Shown: piece by piece, positions 61,635-64,000 of the stretch
How the letters are laid out: each line of letters begins with the position of its first letter
How positions within the stretch are numbered: position 1 is the stretch's first letter
Assembly (NCBI GenBank): GCA_905194675.1
Contig: CAJJTG010000002.1
Coordinates: 47,868 to 111,867, forward strand
Direction: 5' to 3'
DNA from: an uncultured Collinsella sp.
GTDB taxonomy: Bacteria > Actinomycetota > Coriobacteriia > Coriobacteriales > Coriobacteriaceae
Length of the DNA: 64,000 nucleotides
Program-made: the position numbers and the translations under genes
The notes under the pieces: generated by a model
Databases searched by the model: none
What the model was told of the DNA's origin: nothing
What the model saw: the letters and a program-made list of their open reading frames with translations, nothing else

Positions 61635-63251
61635 TTAGTCATCCGACCCTTCGTCCATGATTCCCAGATCTTCGAGCGCATCCTTTGCCGCCAGCTCCAT
61701 GGCAGGACCGATCAAGTCGATAAGATCGGTCGCGATGACGCTCTTCTCACCATACTCCGTCGCCGCGGCAAAACCGGCGTAGCTGTGAAGTGCGACGGCG
61801 TACGAATACAGCAACTCCCAACGATCCATCTCGTCGCGCATGGTGGCAAGCGTGCCGGCCAAAATACCCGCGAGAACATCACCCGAACCGGCAGTTGCCA
61901 GAGAAGCCGGACCCGAGAGCGGCAGCAGCACACGCTCAACGCCACAGATAGCCGTCGTCGGCCCCTTGGCAATGACCACCAGATTGTCGGAGCCTGCAGC
62001 CCAGACAACCTTCTGCGCGGCCGCAATCGCGGTACCAAGGTCGTTCACCTCGTCACCGGCAACCAGGCGCGAAAGCTCACGATAGTGCGGCGTCATAACC
62101 AACGGCTGCTCGCGGCGATACATCTCGGGGTTACTATCAATACCGTCAATGGCAATCTTAGCAAGGCAGTTGAGTGCATCGGCGTCCAAAATTAGCGGTA
62201 CATCAAGCTCGAGCAAGCCCGAAACCACCTGCATAGCGCCGGCAGACGTCGTCATACCGGGACCGCACAGCACGCAGCTGTACTTCTTTGCGATCTCGCA
62301 CACCGTCATGCGCGCAGCGGCGCCAAAGGAGCCGCGGGAATCAGACGGAATAGCAAAGACCGGAATCGAAGGAAGTGCCATGCGAATGAGATTGGCGCAG
62401 GCGTCAGGAGCCGCGACTGCCACGTAACCAGCACCCGCGCGAGCTGCAGACTTGGCCGCCATAATGGCAGCACCAGGATATTGCGCAGATCCGGCGACAA
62501 TAAGCACGGAGCCACGGGAATACTTATCGATATTCGATGGTAGCGGAGCAAAGTAATCAACTAAGTCACCGGGCTCGACAATCTCGGCGGCGTGGTCGAC
62601 ATCATCGATGACCTCGTCAAGACGGTCGTAAAGATTGCCGCAGATCAAATCGCCAGCATACTCAGGACCATCAGCGCTATACAGACCAATCTTGGGCGCA
62701 ATCATCGTCACCGTGCGCTCGGCACGAATGCAGTCGTCATCAACAACGCCCGTCTCTGCATTCAGGCCCGAGGGGACATCAATGGATACGACACAATCGG
62801 CGCATTCATTGACCGTAGGAATCCAAATGGAGAACGGCGCACGCAGATTCCCGTGGAAACCGGTACCAAAAATGGCATCGACAACAACATCGGCCTTATC
62901 GATCAAAACCTCGAGTTCATCACGCGAGGGGCCGACGCAAACGTGCACATCGCGGCCGGCAGTACGACGAGCAACATGACGTGCCAGAGCAGCAGGAATC
63001 TCATCCGGTTCAACCGGAGAAACGATATCCACGTCCACACCCTTATGGCTCAGGATATCGGCGGCAACCCAACCGTCGCCGCCATTATTACCAAAACCGA
63101 CCAAAACGAGAACCCGATCGGGATTGAGCTTCAAGACCTCGTTAGCGGCAAACTCACCCGCTAGCTCCATAAGCTCGGCCTTCGAAGTCCCTTCGCGTTC
63201 GATGATATCCTCGAGACGAACGACTTCTTCGGTACTCAAAACCGGTTTCAT
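61635..63251 (-). CDS. nnr: Bifunctional NAD(P)H-hydrate epimerase / ADP-dependent dehydratase
   Basis: Repairs damaged NAD(P)H hydrates (538 aa). The N-terminal epimerase (YjeF_N) shows VLVLVGFGNNGGDGWVAADIL, VVDAIFGTGFHGNLRAPF and VSIDVPSGLNAETG; the C-terminal carbohydrate-kinase-like dehydratase shows KYSRGSVLIVAGSAQYPGAAIMAAKSAARAGAGYV, LDADALNCL, VMTPHYRELSRL and GSGDVLAGILAG. There is an Asp/Glu-rich C-terminus. The start ATG at 63251 follows AGGAGC and abuts the acpS stop. Confidence 0.95.
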   Translation of the reverse strand: MKPVLSTEEVVRLEDIIEREGTSKAELMELAGEFAANEVLKLNPDRVLVLVGFGNNGGDGWVAADILSHKGVDVDIVSPVEPDEIPAALARHVARRTAGRDVHVCVGPSRDELEVLIDKADVVVDAIFGTGFHGNLRAPFSIWIPTVNECADCVVSIDVPSGLNAETGVVDDDCIRAERTVTMIAPKIGLYSADGPEYAGDLICGNLYDRLDEVIDDVDHAAEIVEPGDLVDYFAPLPSNIDKYSRGSVLIVAGSAQYPGAAIMAAKSAARAGAGYVAVAAPDACANLIRMALPSIPVFAIPSDSRGSFGAAARMTVCEIAKKYSCVLCGPGMTTSAGAMQVVSGLLELDVPLILDADALNCLAKIAIDGIDSNPEMYRREQPLVMTPHYRELSRLVAGDEVNDLGTAIAAAQKVVWAAGSDNLVVIAKGPTTAICGVERVLLPLSGPASLATAGSGDVLAGILAGTLATMRDEMDRWELLYSYAVALHSYAGFAAATEYGEKSVIATDLIDLIGPAMELAAKDALEDLGIMDEGSDD

Positions 63252-63791
63252 CTATGCTCCTAGCGTATCTTGCGAAGCATCGCCCAGGTGCTCCGTCAAT
63301 GCTGAATTCTGCAGCTGCTCGAGCTCATCTAATACAGAGCGAGCCTCTTTAAATGTCTGCGCAACGCGTTTCTTGGTGCTCACCTTTTCATCTTTTGGCT
63401 TAGGCCGAGCATCTTCGGTAATCGCGATGGCATTCGCAACGGCCAAGTCTCCCGTAAGCGTAATGGAAAGAGCGACCTCAACAACACCCAGTTCTTGAGC
63501 GATCTCGAGAGCACGGCCCGAAAGCAGCGCCTTCGGTTTGCCGAGTTTATCACGCGTTACCGAAACATCCTTGCGACCCACGCCTTGACTAAAACCCGTG
63601 CCGAGAGCTTTAAGCACCGCCTCGCGCGAAGCAAAGCGGCTGGCATAGTGAGCAGCGGGACGCGATGATGCATCGCAATACGCACGCTCTTCTTCGGTAA
63701 ACACACGCCGAGCAAACGACGGCGTCTTTTCAAGAATAGATTTCATGCGGGAAATCTCGACGATATCAACGCCGATACCAGCTTCAGCCAT
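63252..63791 (-). CDS. acpS: Holo-ACP synthase with C-terminal extension
   Basis: Transfers 4'-phosphopantetheine from CoA to acyl carrier protein (179 aa). Metal-binding Asp in AGIGVDIVEISRM and Glu in YASRFASREAVLKALGTGF are present, with RVFTEEERAYC and the C-terminal LSITLTGDLAVANAIAI strand. After about residue 125, where AcpS normally ends, there are some 55 additional charged, helical-looking residues (KKRVAQTFKEARSVLDELEQLQ) of unknown role. ATG 63791 follows GGAGGTGA. It is the first gene of the minus-strand operon. Confidence 0.93.
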   Translation of the reverse strand: MAEAGIGVDIVEISRMKSILEKTPSFARRVFTEEERAYCDASSRPAAHYASRFASREAVLKALGTGFSQGVGRKDVSVTRDKLGKPKALLSGRALEIAQELGVVEVALSITLTGDLAVANAIAITEDARPKPKDEKVSTKKRVAQTFKEARSVLDELEQLQNSALTEHLGDASQDTLGA

Positions 63792-63820
63792 GTTCACCTC
63801 CATATCGCACAGACTAAGTT

Positions 63821-63850
63821 ATTGTAGCCCGTTCACAGAAGATGCGACAA
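63821..63850 (-). promoter_or_regulatory. Promoter of the acpS-to-tsaD operon
   Basis: On the minus strand -35 TTGTCG (63845-63850), 18-bp spacer, -10 TACAAT (63821-63826) preceded by GGC. It lies about 30 bp before the acpS start. Confidence 0.6.
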
Positions 63851-63900
63851 ACGAGGGTTATAAAACACAGCTACTATGTGAGACAAATTGCCCGAGATAC

Positions 63901-63932
63901 AAAAAAGGGGGAGCCCGCGAGGCCTCCCCCTT
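63901..63932 (-). terminator. Terminator at the right edge
   Basis: AAGGGGGAG-CC with GG-CCTCCCCCTT (63905-63932) and T6 on the minus strand (63901-63906). It would end a minus-strand transcription unit entering from the right; the bases 63933-64000 may be the 3' end of that gene, which is too short to identify. Confidence 0.7.
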
Positions 63933-64000
63933 CTTAAAGTCATCCGACGGCTCGGTGCCGTCCACCGGTCAGCGGCGCCCTGGCCTCCCACGGGCTGGCC

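Overview
The window looks like chromosome from a Coriobacteriia actinobacterium, most probably Collinsella (inferred from protein style, G+C-rich coding sequence, an actinobacterial-type integration host factor beside gmk, and an alpha2beta2 glycyl-tRNA synthetase). No rRNA, tRNA, CRISPR array or prophage was recognised. Nearly everything is core metabolism and information processing, in a gene order that resembles Firmicutes.

Layout. 1-7.3 kb: end of glyQ, glyS, the PPDK regulatory kinase/phosphorylase, ppdK and rplS. 7.3-13.5 kb: rnhB, then a DNA-uptake/processing operon yraN-comM-dprA-trmFO-xer. 13.5-23.9 kb: rpsB-tsf, then pyrH-frr-uppS-cdsA-dxr-rseP-ispG-proS (translation, lipid carrier, isoprenoid and phospholipid synthesis, and a site-2 protease). 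24.0-27.5 kb, minus strand: a phosphotransferase and the fermentative bifunctional adhE. 27.65-28.68 kb: a single-gene REP-associated transposase (RAYT) locus bounded by inverted repeats. 28.8 kb: rpmB. 29.3-34.7 kb: a pyrimidine operon pyrR-pyrB-pyrC-pyrK-pyrD-pyrF behind an attenuator-like leader. 35.0-37.4 kb: mihF-gmk-rpoZ-thiI. 37.6-41.7 kb: comEA-comEC-holA. 41.8-56.5 kb: rpsT, lepA-dusB-hemW, two dnaJ genes, mtaB-phoH-ybeY-dgkA-era-recO, rpsO, pnp. 57.0-63.8 kb, minus strand: acpS-nnr-alr-udg-tsaE-tsaB/rimI/tsaD, ending in a TsaB-RimI-TsaD triple fusion.

Most notable signals: (1) a 20-bp box, TTTGGTCRGC-TTTTGGTTTG, conserved at 19 of 20 positions upstream of both competence operons (8181-8200 and 37517-37536) and nowhere else noticed, a candidate competence regulon operator; (2) between the convergent pnp and tsaD, a perfect 44-bp inverted repeat (56799-56842/56912-56955) around a structured core, plus a diverged homologous copy whose central hairpin has compensatory changes; (3) a DnaJ whose C-terminal domain is replaced by membrane helices; (4) a site-2 protease with an inserted winged-helix-like segment; (5) a Xer recombinase with no usual start codon but a well-spaced Shine-Dalgarno in front of ATA; (6) a recurrent extended -10 element (KGN before TANNNT) at a dozen promoters.
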